A stretch of DNA of 64,000 nucleotides. Source: CAYTAU01 sp964442075 (lineage in GTDB: Bacteria; Bacteroidota; Bacteroidia; Bacteroidales; CAYTAU01). This document shows positions 45,732 through 54,739 of this stretch, piece after piece. Numbering within the stretch: position 1 is the stretch's first letter; every line of letters starts with the position of its first letter. Location: positions 59,516-123,515 of the forward strand of contig CAYTWH010000006.1 in assembly GCA_964442075.1 (NCBI GenBank), read 5' to 3'. The notes below the pieces were generated by a model. That model was not told the DNA's origin, ran no database searches, and saw nothing but the letters and a program-made list of their open reading frames with translations. The translations under genes and the position numbers were made by a program.

Positions 45732-45876
45732 CTGTAAATTTTTAAAATAATTAATTCCCGAACCATTTTATTTTATATTCGTAAAATATTTAGTAATTTT
45801 ATAAGATATTTTGTTTATAATCCTATACTTTATGATATAGAGCTATGATTATAAAATTTAATTTTGTCTCATTGTT

Positions 45877-45910
45877 CCTCCCCTTTGGGGAGGCTAGGAG
45901 GGGCTTTTAT
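45877..45910 (-). repeat. 34-nt dispersed palindromic repeat, copy 2
   Basis: The core CTCCCCTTTGGGGAG plus an arm is the reverse complement of the element at 21744-21777, with 32 of 34 positions identical. It sits 12 nt upstream of the ATG of the sortase gene. Confidence 0.8.
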
Positions 45911-45921
45911 TATTAATTTTA

Positions 45922-48900
45922 ATGACCCAAAAATTCCTATACATATTCTTTTTGTTTTTTATTATTGTGAATATTAATTATTCACAACCATTCTCAAATA
46001 CTTGGATAGATCATACCCAAGAATATTTTAAATTTAATATTGTTGAAGAAGGAATTTACAGAATAAGCAGAGATGTTCTAGTTAATTCGGGGGTTAATGT
46101 TTCAGGGATTTCACCAAGGAATTTTCAACTGTTTTGCAAGGGCGAAGAACAATATATTTATGTAAAAGGCGAGACAGATGATATTTTTAATTCTGATGAT
46201 TATATTGAATTTTACGCAACAAAAAACGATGGCAGTTTAGATTCTGTTATGTATCGCGAACAAGAAGATCAGGCAAACCCATATTATAGCTTAATTACAG
46301 ATACTAACACATATTATCTTACATGGAACAGTTCTTTTACCAATAGACGTTTAACCATAGAAGATGATACAACTTTTGCTGCACATTCTCCTGCATTAAA
46401 TTATTGTATAAAACCTGTTTTGGAAATGGAAGTAAACGATTTCCCGGGTGGTGCATATGCAAACGGTCCATATTTTACCGGTGGAGAAGGCTGGTATGGT
46501 AGCAGTTTTGGGAAATCCACAACAAGCATAAGTTCTAAAACTAAAACTATTAGTACTCCGGAAGCATATACTTCAGGCGAAAATACTTATGTTGAAACAG
46601 CTTTGGTAGGCTCATCGACTTATAGACATCATTTGTATTTTAATTTTCTGTCAGAAGAATTCGATACTGTTTATTACGGGTATAATACTATTAAAAAGGA
46701 ATTTAGTGTTTCTTCAAATTCATTAAGCAGTTCTAATAATTTTATATTCTCAATTATTGATGATAGTGCCAGTGTTACTACCGATTATCACCGATTATCA
46801 TATATTTATATTAAATACCCACACAGCTATAATTTTGAAGGCAAAAATAAATTCAAATTTATTGTTCCCGATAATACAACAAGCAACAAATCATATATTA
46901 GCATTAGTAACTATAGTGGAGGCACAAGCCCTGTGCTTTACGATTTGACAAACCATAAAAGAATAAATACATTAGATAACTCAGGCAATTACGATGCTCT
47001 TATCCCTAATTCAACAGAAGAAAAAATATGTTATATTGTTTCTGAAAGTCAGATAAATAATATTCCGGAATTAACAGCTGTAAACTTTACAGATTATTCT
47101 GATTACGGTTTTAATTCGGATTATATAATAATATCACATCCAAAATTATGGACACAGGCTCAAACGTATGAAATGTACAGAAATTCACTGGCAGGATCAG
47201 GGTATGTTACAATGCTTGTTGATATTGAAGAGCTGTATAATCAGTTTTCTTATGGAATAAAAAAACATCCCCTTGCAATAAGAAATTTTGTTGATTATAT
47301 TACAAGTGTTTATGACAGTGTTCCTAAAAACTTGTTTTTACTTGGCAAGGCAATACATTGTTCTCACTTTAGAAAAGATACAGTTAATTACGAAAAATGT
47401 CTTGTACCATCATTTGGAAACCCATCAAGTGATATACTTTTAACTGCAGGCATAAATGGAACAAGTTATGAGCCTGCTATTCCTACAGGAAGACTCGCAG
47501 CTAATACAACAACAGAGGTTGAAAACTACTACCTTAAAGTAGTAGATTATGAAAACAATGAAGTTGCCGAATGGATGAAAAACATTTCTCATTTTGGTGG
47601 AGGTGGCAGTGCAAATGAACAAGCAGTTTTTGCCGATTATTTGACGCAGTATGAGTCAATTATTGAGGATACTCTTTTTGGAGGGTTTGTAACATCGTTT
47701 TATAAAACCAGTTCTGCCACAATGCAGATATCACAGGCACAAGCTGTAAAAGAACGCATTAATAATGGTGTAACACTTATGACATTTTTTGGTCATGGCT
47801 CAAGCATAGGATTTGATATTAATATTGAAGACCCCAAATTTTTTGCAAATTATAGAAAACACCCTTTAATAATTGCTAATTCTTGTCTTGCAGGCGATAT
47901 ACATCAAGCTTCTGAAGGACTTAGTGAAAAATGGGTGCTTATTAAGGACTTAGGGTCTATAGGATTTCTTGCAACTGTTGACCTGTCATACGACAATTCG
48001 TTGCACCTTTATTCTACAGAACTTTATAAAAATATTTCTTATAAAAATTATGGCAAACCAATTGCAAAATGTATTCAGGAAACTATTAAAGAACTACAAA
48101 TTAATAATACATACTATAATTATATCAATACATATCTGGGATTTACTTTACATGGCGACCCGGCAATTGTACTTAATTCACAACCCAAGCCCGATTTGGT
48201 TATTACCCCTGCGGATATATCGTTTATTCCACAAATTGTAACTACTGAAATTGATTCTTTTGATGTACAAATTGTAGTTACAAATATTGGAATGGCAATA
48301 CCCGATACCTTTATTGTTAAAATAACAAGAAATTTGCAAAATAATTCTGATACAATTGTTGAATATTATAAAGCTGGTTGCTATTATAAAGATACAATTT
48401 ATATCAGGTTACCGGTAGATAAGATAAATGGTGCCGGCATTAATGAAATTTGTGTATTTCTTGACTCTGAATATAATATAGATGAATTAAAGGAAGGAAA
48501 TAATGAAGCATGTATTAATTTGAATATTCTTACAAGCGATCTGATACCTATTTTTCCTTATGAGTATGCAATCTATCCAAACAGTACTGTTAAATTAAAA
48601 GCATCTACAGGAAATCCATTTATGGGAACTCAAACCAGCGTTTTTCAGATAGATACAACGGACACATTTCAAAATCCATTATATAGTGGCACAGAAACTC
48701 ATACTGGAGGTGTTGTGGAATGGAGCCAAGTTATTCCTTTAGAAGATACTACTGTTTATTATTGGCGGGTTTGTAAAGCTCCTGCAGACAGTTCTTCAAA
48801 CTGGAGAGAAAGTTCATTTATATATATTAACGGTAAAGTTGGCTGGTCGCAAGCACATCATTTTCAGTTTAAAAAAGACGAATATAAATATATTGATTTT

Positions 48901-50850
48901 AATCGTCCCGACAGAAAGTTTGATTTTATTACTTCTCCAAAAACAATACATTGTCATAATGTTGGTTCTGCATCGGGTTTACAAGAATGGATGAGTGTTT
49001 ATTGGGAACTTGATAATGCTATTAAAGCCAGATCCAGTTGTGGTACTCCCGGAGCAATGATAGTAGCTGTGCTTGACCCTTTTTATCTTGAAAACTGGCA
49101 ATGGGATTATTTTGATTTTGGTCATATAAATCAACCATGCAATCAGCCAAATATTTTTGTTTTTTATACAGATAGTACCAGTTTAAGCAATATGGCAAGT
49201 ATGCTTCAAAGTATTCCTAACGGACATTATATTTTAGCATATTCTTTTAGAAATGGAAATATTGAAAACTGGCCGGAAGAACTTTATGTGGCGTTTGAAA
49301 GTTTATTCCCTTCAACTTTGGTAAGAACAACTACAGGTAATTATCCATATATATTCTTTTGTCAAAAAGGCGATATTTCATCAGCTAAGGAAGAAATAGG
49401 AATTTCATCTACTGATGTAATAGATTTTCATAGTAAAGATTTACCAACTAATTATACGCAAGGAAATATCACATCTACAATTGTTGGACCTACTGCTTAT
49501 TGGGATGCTTTGCACTGGAGACATAATCCATCAGAAACACCAGATTACGATTCTTTATCGCTTGAAATTTCAGGTTTAACAAGTCTAAACTTAAATACCG
49601 AAGGCGATTCCTTAATGACAATTCCGCCCGATTCACTTGATATTGATAGCCTACATACTAGAATTGATGCAAGTCAATATCCATATTTAAAATTAAAACT
49701 TTTTACAAAAGATGATTCGCTAAAAACGCCATCACAACTTAAAAAATGGCAATTAACTTACGAGGGAGTTCCCGAAACAGCAATAAATCCACCAAAAGGA
49801 TTTTATTTCTATAAAGACACTGTGCCTGAGGGTGATGAAATAGTTTTTTCAATTGCTACAGAAAATATCAGTAATTATGATATGGATAGTTTGCTTGTAA
49901 CTTATTGGCATCAGGATAAAAATAATAATTTATATAATGTAATTACCAAAAGGCTTAAAGTTCATCCAGCCGGAGATATTATTATTGATACAGTTAGTTT
50001 TAATACACGAGGATATCCGGGATTAAACAGTTTATGGGTAGAATTTAATCCAGTAAATATACTAACAGGAAACTATGACCAGTTAGAGCAATATCATTTC
50101 AACAATATTGCACAGGTATTTTTCTATGTACAAAGTGATATTACCAATCCTATATTAGATGTTACATTCGATGGCATTCATATTTTAGATGGCGATATTG
50201 TTTCTGCCAAACCCGAAATATTAATACAACTTAAAGATGAAAATAAATTTTTAGAATTAAACGACCAATCGCTGTTTAATATATGGTTAAAAAGCTCTGA
50301 AGAAGAAGAAGAAGTATTAATACCTTTTGGAGAAATATTAAAATGGACTCCTGCACAATTACCTGATAATAGTTGTAAAATATTATATACTCCCGAATTA
50401 GCAGATGGGATTTATCAATTAAGAGTGGGAGCAACAGATATTTCTAACAACGAGTCGGGTGAAAATGATTTTTACATTACTTTTGAAATAATTAATAAGG
50501 CAACAATTACAAATATTTTTAATTATCCAAATCCATTTTCCACTTCTACCAGATTTGTATTTGAGCTTACCGGATGGGAAATTCCAACAGATTTTCAAAT
50601 ACTGATATTTACAATTACAGGTAAATTGGTTAAAGTTATAACTTTAAATGAGCTTGGAAATATACATATTGGCAGAAATATTACCGATTATGCATGGAAT
50701 GGAAAAGATATGTACGGCGACCAGCTTGCTAATGGTATATATTTTTATAAAGTTACCACTAAACTTAATGGCGAAAATATTGAAAAACGCGATACACAAA
50801 CCGACCAATATTTTAAACACAACATTGGTAAAATGTACTTGATGAGGTAG
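45922..50850 (+). CDS. PorU-like (PorU2-type) T9SS C25 sortase
   Basis: The 1642-residue protein has a signal peptide (FLYIFFLFFIIVNINYSQ) and the opening HTQEYFKFNIVEEGIYRISRDVL common to PorU-type proteins. The gingipain-like C25 peptidase domain covers roughly residues 390-740. Its catalytic dyad is visible: H625 in MTFFGHGSS and C655 in IIANSCLAG. Beta-sandwich regions follow, including a CARDB-like segment (PDLVITPADISFIPQ..). The end is FlgD-like (FNYPNPFSTSTRFVFELTG, ..ITDYAWNGKDMYGDQLANGIYFYKV). PorU cleaves cargo sorting domains and joins the new end to lipopolysaccharide at the outer membrane. Proteins this long with a FlgD-like end are usually labelled PorU2, a paralogue of less certain role. 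Its position among cargo genes supports a T9SS link. It could instead be an exported protease. Confidence 0.82.
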   Translation: MTQKFLYIFFLFFIIVNINYSQPFSNTWIDHTQEYFKFNIVEEGIYRISRDVLVNSGVNVSGISPRNFQLFCKGEEQYIYVKGETDDIFNSDDYIEFYATKNDGSLDSVMYREQEDQANPYYSLITDTNTYYLTWNSSFTNRRLTIEDDTTFAAHSPALNYCIKPVLEMEVNDFPGGAYANGPYFTGGEGWYGSSFGKSTTSISSKTKTISTPEAYTSGENTYVETALVGSSTYRHHLYFNFLSEEFDTVYYGYNTIKKEFSVSSNSLSSSNNFIFSIIDDSASVTTDYHRLSYIYIKYPHSYNFEGKNKFKFIVPDNTTSNKSYISISNYSGGTSPVLYDLTNHKRINTLDNSGNYDALIPNSTEEKICYIVSESQINNIPELTAVNFTDYSDYGFNSDYIIISHPKLWTQAQTYEMYRNSLAGSGYVTMLVDIEELYNQFSYGIKKHPLAIRNFVDYITSVYDSVPKNLFLLGKAIHCSHFRKDTVNYEKCLVPSFGNPSSDILLTAGINGTSYEPAIPTGRLAANTTTEVENYYLKVVDYENNEVAEWMKNISHFGGGGSANEQAVFADYLTQYESIIEDTLFGGFVTSFYKTSSATMQISQAQAVKERINNGVTLMTFFGHGSSIGFDINIEDPKFFANYRKHPLIIANSCLAGDIHQASEGLSEKWVLIKDLGSIGFLATVDLSYDNSLHLYSTELYKNISYKNYGKPIAKCIQETIKELQINNTYYNYINTYLGFTLHGDPAIVLNSQPKPDLVITPADISFIPQIVTTEIDSFDVQIVVTNIGMAIPDTFIVKITRNLQNNSDTIVEYYKAGCYYKDTIYIRLPVDKINGAGINEICVFLDSEYNIDELKEGNNEACINLNILTSDLIPIFPYEYAIYPNSTVKLKASTGNPFMGTQTSVFQIDTTDTFQNPLYSGTETHTGGVVEWSQVIPLEDTTVYYWRVCKAPADSSSNWRESSFIYINGKVGWSQAHHFQFKKDEYKYIDFNRPDRKFDFITSPKTIHCHNVGSASGLQEWMSVYWELDNAIKARSSCGTPGAMIVAVLDPFYLENWQWDYFDFGHINQPCNQPNIFVFYTDSTSLSNMASMLQSIPNGHYILAYSFRNGNIENWPEELYVAFESLFPSTLVRTTTGNYPYIFFCQKGDISSAKEEIGISSTDVIDFHSKDLPTNYTQGNITSTIVGPTAYWDALHWRHNPSETPDYDSLSLEISGLTSLNLNTEGDSLMTIPPDSLDIDSLHTRIDASQYPYLKLKLFTKDDSLKTPSQLKKWQLTYEGVPETAINPPKGFYFYKDTVPEGDEIVFSIATENISNYDMDSLLVTYWHQDKNNNLYNVITKRLKVHPAGDIIIDTVSFNTRGYPGLNSLWVEFNPVNILTGNYDQLEQYHFNNIAQVFFYVQSDITNPILDVTFDGIHILDGDIVSAKPEILIQLKDENKFLELNDQSLFNIWLKSSEEEEEVLIPFGEILKWTPAQLPDNSCKILYTPELADGIYQLRVGATDISNNESGENDFYITFEIINKATITNIFNYPNPFSTSTRFVFELTGWEIPTDFQILIFTITGKLVKVITLNELGNIHIGRNITDYAWNGKDMYGDQLANGIYFYKVTTKLNGENIEKRDTQTDQYFKHNIGKMYLMR

Positions 50851-50859
50851 GAGGGACTT

Positions 50860-52041
50860 TCACAATAATTCTCTAATATTCTTTTTGTATAATAAAAACC
50901 CAAAAATTAAAATGATAATAATAAAAACTGCAAAACCAATAAGCAGGATACCCGTTAATTGGTACTTATAAATTAAAAAACTAATAAAAACATTAAGAAG
51001 CCCGCCAACAAGAACTAATGCAAGTCCAAGATGCTTGAATTTTTTAATTCCATAAGCAATAGTTATTATTAAAAATGGAGCTATCATAAATAAGATCCTA
51101 TCTATAAAATATGGCCAAATAAGCATTAAAACAAATGTCAGAAAACTAGTGTATAATACACTTTTCAACATGTAATTATTTGATGTTTTTATTATCTTCT
51201 TTACAATAACAATAAGACCTATTACATACAAAAACAAATACATATCTATTATTCTAAATATTTGTTTCCATTCCGATATCATATAGCTAATTTCTATGCC
51301 TCCGTGTGCCCGGTTAAATCTTTTCAAAACAGAGTCGCTATAAAAATATTCAATCAATAAAAATGATATTACAAAAGGAATTATAAAACCGATAATAGAT
51401 AAAGACAATAATTTGATTTTTTCTTTTATTAAAAACTTATGTGTTAAAATTGAGCATGATAAAAAAATAAGACCAACAATTGCACTTTCTTTAGCAAGAA
51501 AACCTATTCCAACAATAAAGCCTATAAGAAAAACATTCTTTAGTTTTAATGTCGGATTTTCAAAATATTTAAGACTTAGATAAATAGTAAATATCCCAAA
51601 AAACCATCCAATAACATCAACTTGAATAAAAAGAGAACAAACAGCAAAAGGCTGGCACATTATGTATGCCAACATTCCAAGATATGCAATTTTGGAATCT
51701 TTGGTAATCTGAAAAATAATTTTGTACATAAAGATCCCACATAAATAAAAGCTCAGTATGTTTTGAAATAAAAATGTAAATTTTGGATGTAATCCAAACA
51801 AAAACTCTATTGCTCCAGGAAGAATTAAAACTAATGGTTTAGTAAGACGCGACTGTAGATCTATTCCCCCTTCTAAACCAAATAGTAATCTCGCACCTCC
51901 AATAAAACTCTCTGTATCATATTGGATCCAGCGTAAGAAATCAAACAAAACCCAATATGAAACAGCAAATATTGTTAAAGTAATTATGTTTTTTTTATTC
52001 ACGAAAATATGTTTTGCTAAAAGTTTTTTCGAACAGACCAA
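50860..52041 (-). CDS. Integral-membrane glycosyltransferase-like protein (GT39/ArnT-like)
   Basis: The 393-residue protein has about ten hydrophobic segments. The first loop carries FDFLRWIQYDTESFIGGARLLFGLEGGIDLQSRLTKPLVLILPG, where an acidic residue after the first helix resembles the catalytic Asp of lipid-phosphate-sugar transferases of the dolichyl-phosphate-mannosyltransferase type. Later, FAVCSLFIQVDVIGWFFGIFTIYLSLKYF and GFIVGIGFLAKESAIVGLIFL match the conserved membrane core of that superfamily. It would transfer a sugar from a lipid carrier on the outer side of the inner membrane; donor and acceptor are unknown. The reading frame starts at TTG (52039-52041), and no in-frame ATG occurs before the first membrane segments. 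It is convergent with the sortase gene, 9 nt apart. Confidence 0.68.
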   Translation of the reverse strand: MVCSKKLLAKHIFVNKKNIITLTIFAVSYWVLFDFLRWIQYDTESFIGGARLLFGLEGGIDLQSRLTKPLVLILPGAIEFLFGLHPKFTFLFQNILSFYLCGIFMYKIIFQITKDSKIAYLGMLAYIMCQPFAVCSLFIQVDVIGWFFGIFTIYLSLKYFENPTLKLKNVFLIGFIVGIGFLAKESAIVGLIFLSCSILTHKFLIKEKIKLLSLSIIGFIIPFVISFLLIEYFYSDSVLKRFNRAHGGIEISYMISEWKQIFRIIDMYLFLYVIGLIVIVKKIIKTSNNYMLKSVLYTSFLTFVLMLIWPYFIDRILFMIAPFLIITIAYGIKKFKHLGLALVLVGGLLNVFISFLIYKYQLTGILLIGFAVFIIIILIFGFLLYKKNIRELL

Positions 52042-52240
52042 ATGTACATGATTTTTTTTATTTTAATTTTACACAACAAAAATGAAAAAATTTTATGGTA
52101 AAGCGAAGCGATTCCAAGTGTAAAAATAAATTTTGTATTCTTTTAAACAAAATTTATTTTATACATGAGAAAGATATAAAGAATAAATTTGTAATTTTAC
52201 AATATTAACACAATGTGAACCAAAATAAAATTTTACAACT

Positions 52241-54607
52241 ATGAAAAAAATAGCTATTCTTCTGGTATTAACATTTTTGATTCTTCAATCTTTTGCAAAA
52301 CAACACAATACAAAAGCAACACATAGCGATACTTTAGATGTGCTTCATTACACAATTGATTTAAGTATTGATTTTGGCTCACAAGAAATTTCGGGTTTTA
52401 CCAATTTACAAATTGTACCAAAAATTGATAACCTGAATTTAATTTCACTCGATTTGTTGGCATTGACAATAGATTCAATTTTAATTGATGGTGTTTTAAC
52501 TTCAAATTATACATACAACGATATCCTGCTGAATATTACAACATTTGCTCCATTTGCAATTACCGATACTTTTGATCTTGAAATTTATTATCACGGACAT
52601 CCGCAAGAAGATCCTTCCGGTTTTGGAGGCTTTTCTTTTACAAGTGCTTATGCTTACAGTATTGGTGTAGCCTTTACATCAAATCCGCATAATTATGGCA
52701 GAGTTTGGTATCCCTGTATCGATGATTTTGTTGACAGAGCAACTTATGATTTTTATATTACAAATGTAGATACAAAAACTGCAGTTTGTAACGGAACATT
52801 AATGTCTGAAATCGATAATGGTGATGGAACCAAAACATTTCACTGGACAATGCACGATGAAATACCAACATACCTTACATCTGTCGCCGTTGCAAATTAT
52901 GTGGCTGTTAGAGATACCTTTAATGGTCTTTGGGGACAAATCCCAATTGCGATATATGTGCTTGCTGGTGATAGTGTAGATGCAGTTAACTCTTTTATCA
53001 ATATAAAAGAAATATTAACAGGGTTTGAAAATCGTTTTGGACCTTACAGATGGGAAAGAATTGGGCTTGTTGCTGTTCCGCTTGGAGGTGGCATGGAACA
53101 CGCTACAAATATTGCTTATGGAGATTTTTTAATAAACGGAGCATTAACTTATGAATGGTTGTATGCACATGAATTGTCGCATCATTGGTTTGGGGATCTT
53201 GTTACCTGTAGAGAAGCAGAAGAAATGTGGATAAATGAAGGTTGGGCAGTGTTTTGTGAATCAATTTATGTGGAAAATCTTTATGGACATGATGATTATA
53301 TTGAATATTATCGTGATAATCATAAGTATGTTTTACGATATTCTCATATAAAAGATGGAGGATATCGGGCATTGGTTGGTATTCCACATGAATACACTTA
53401 TGGAACTACTGTATATGATAAGGGAGCTGATGTTGTTCATTCAATTAGAGGATATTTGGGCGACAGTTTGTTTTTCCCTGCAGTTCAGGCATATCTCGAT
53501 ACTTTTGCAATGCAGGATGTTAATTCTGAGGATTTGAAAAATATTCTTACATCAGAAACAGGAATAGATATGACAGATTTTTTTGATGCATGGGTATATG
53601 CCCCGGGATTTCCACATTTTTCTATAGATTCTTTTAATGTTGTTAGTGTTGGTGGAGGCAATTTTGATGTAACAGTTTATATAAGACAAAAACTTAAAGG
53701 TGCTGTAATTTTTGCAAATTCTAACAGGGTTGAAATAACATTTATGAATAATAACTGGGTGCAACATACTGAACTTATGGAGTTTTCTGGAGAATATGGA
53801 GTGCAAACATTCACTATTCCAATTAATCCTCAAATAGCAATGCTTGATATTAATGAAAAACTTTCTGATGCTATTACCGACCATTATCAAACAATTAATT
53901 CAACAGGAATTATTAATATAGATAACCAGAACACTTATTTTTCAATTGATGTGCAACAAATAACAGATTCTGCTTTTATTAGAATTGAGCATAACTGGGT
54001 ACCACCGGAACCATTTCAAACACCAATGCCCGGAACCTTTATTTCTGATTACAGATATTGGAAAGTTGATGGAATGTTTCCTGTAGATTTTATAGCAAAA
54101 GGCCGATTTTATTACAGTAAATCTACTTCGGCAAGTGCATATTACGGTTACCTTGATAATACTTTAATCACAACTCCCTATGTTGATTCTTTGATAGTAT
54201 TGTACAGATCAAACCCTTCTGAAGATTGGACAAAAGTTAATTCTGTTCGGGCAGGAAGTATTATTGCAGGAAATTTAATTATTGATACTTTATTACTGGG
54301 AGAATATGCTCTTGGTTTTTACGATTGGAACCTTTATGTAAGTCAAAATTCTTTAAATTATAAAGTAGAAAAGTTCAATATTTTTCCAAACCCGGCAGAT
54401 GATATTTTCAATATTGAATTTGATATAACTAACAAGGGAAAGATTGAAATATTTAATATTCTTGGAGAACAAGTATTTAGTGAAAGAATATATCCGCATC
54501 AGGAATTAATTAAATGGCAACCAAAAAATTTAAATAAAGGCATTTATATTGTTAAGCTAACTGAAAACAATAAACAAATAGGAAATAAAAAGATTATTTA
54601 TTTTTAG
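52241..54607 (+). CDS. Secreted M1-family metallopeptidase with a T9SS sorting domain
   Basis: The 788-residue protein has a signal peptide (IAILLVLTFLILQSFA). Residues ~25-215 form the M1 N-terminal beta-saddle (DVLHYTIDLSIDFGSQEISGFTNLQI). The catalytic domain contains the GGGMEHATNIAYGD loop in place of GAMEN, and the zinc motif HELSH (H310, E311, H314) followed after 18 residues by E333 in WINEGWAVF. RDTFNGLWGQIPIAIYV and YDKGADVVHSIRGYLGD are further M1 landmarks. The end (KVEKFNIFPNPADDIFNIEFD, ..NLNKGIYIVKLTENN) is a type A sorting domain. It probably removes N-terminal residues from peptides at the cell surface or outside the cell; the His replacing Asn in GAMEN suggests altered substrate anchoring. 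A TAAATTTG -7-like element is at 52184-52191. Confidence 0.93.
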   Translation: MKKIAILLVLTFLILQSFAKQHNTKATHSDTLDVLHYTIDLSIDFGSQEISGFTNLQIVPKIDNLNLISLDLLALTIDSILIDGVLTSNYTYNDILLNITTFAPFAITDTFDLEIYYHGHPQEDPSGFGGFSFTSAYAYSIGVAFTSNPHNYGRVWYPCIDDFVDRATYDFYITNVDTKTAVCNGTLMSEIDNGDGTKTFHWTMHDEIPTYLTSVAVANYVAVRDTFNGLWGQIPIAIYVLAGDSVDAVNSFINIKEILTGFENRFGPYRWERIGLVAVPLGGGMEHATNIAYGDFLINGALTYEWLYAHELSHHWFGDLVTCREAEEMWINEGWAVFCESIYVENLYGHDDYIEYYRDNHKYVLRYSHIKDGGYRALVGIPHEYTYGTTVYDKGADVVHSIRGYLGDSLFFPAVQAYLDTFAMQDVNSEDLKNILTSETGIDMTDFFDAWVYAPGFPHFSIDSFNVVSVGGGNFDVTVYIRQKLKGAVIFANSNRVEITFMNNNWVQHTELMEFSGEYGVQTFTIPINPQIAMLDINEKLSDAITDHYQTINSTGIINIDNQNTYFSIDVQQITDSAFIRIEHNWVPPEPFQTPMPGTFISDYRYWKVDGMFPVDFIAKGRFYYSKSTSASAYYGYLDNTLITTPYVDSLIVLYRSNPSEDWTKVNSVRAGSIIAGNLIIDTLLLGEYALGFYDWNLYVSQNSLNYKVEKFNIFPNPADDIFNIEFDITNKGKIEIFNILGEQVFSERIYPHQELIKWQPKNLNKGIYIVKLTENNKQIGNKKIIYF

Positions 54608-54681
54608 AAACGGTGCTTATAATACGTCATACGATGACTCAAAGTCATCATATAAATTTGTAAAAAAACTCATTATAAGAA

Positions 54682-54710
54682 GCAACCTTTTAATATATTT
54701 GTTAGTCTTA
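54682..54710 (+). promoter_or_regulatory. Possible third copy of the GCAACC/GTC promoter motif
   Basis: GCAACC (54682-54687) and GTCTTA (54705-54710) are 17 nt apart, 30 nt before the VPS10-like gene. The flanking CAGG of the two strong copies is missing, and a perfect housekeeping -7 element TAAATTTG overlaps it (54709-54716). This copy is therefore doubtful. Confidence 0.3.
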
Positions 54711-54739
54711 AATTTGTTATAATTAAAAACTATTATTTT

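Noticed and set aside
52125..52160. AT-rich inverted repeat AAATAAATTTTGT / ACAAAATTTATTT in the gap before the M1 peptidase
   Set aside because: It contains only a few G or C and has a 10-nt loop, so it may occur by chance in such AT-rich DNA. There is no known RNA or terminator context.
54633..54649. GATGACT / AGTCATC hairpin after the M1 peptidase gene
   Set aside because: The stem is only 7 bp, has no T tract after it, and overlaps promoter-like sequence, so I do not call a terminator.
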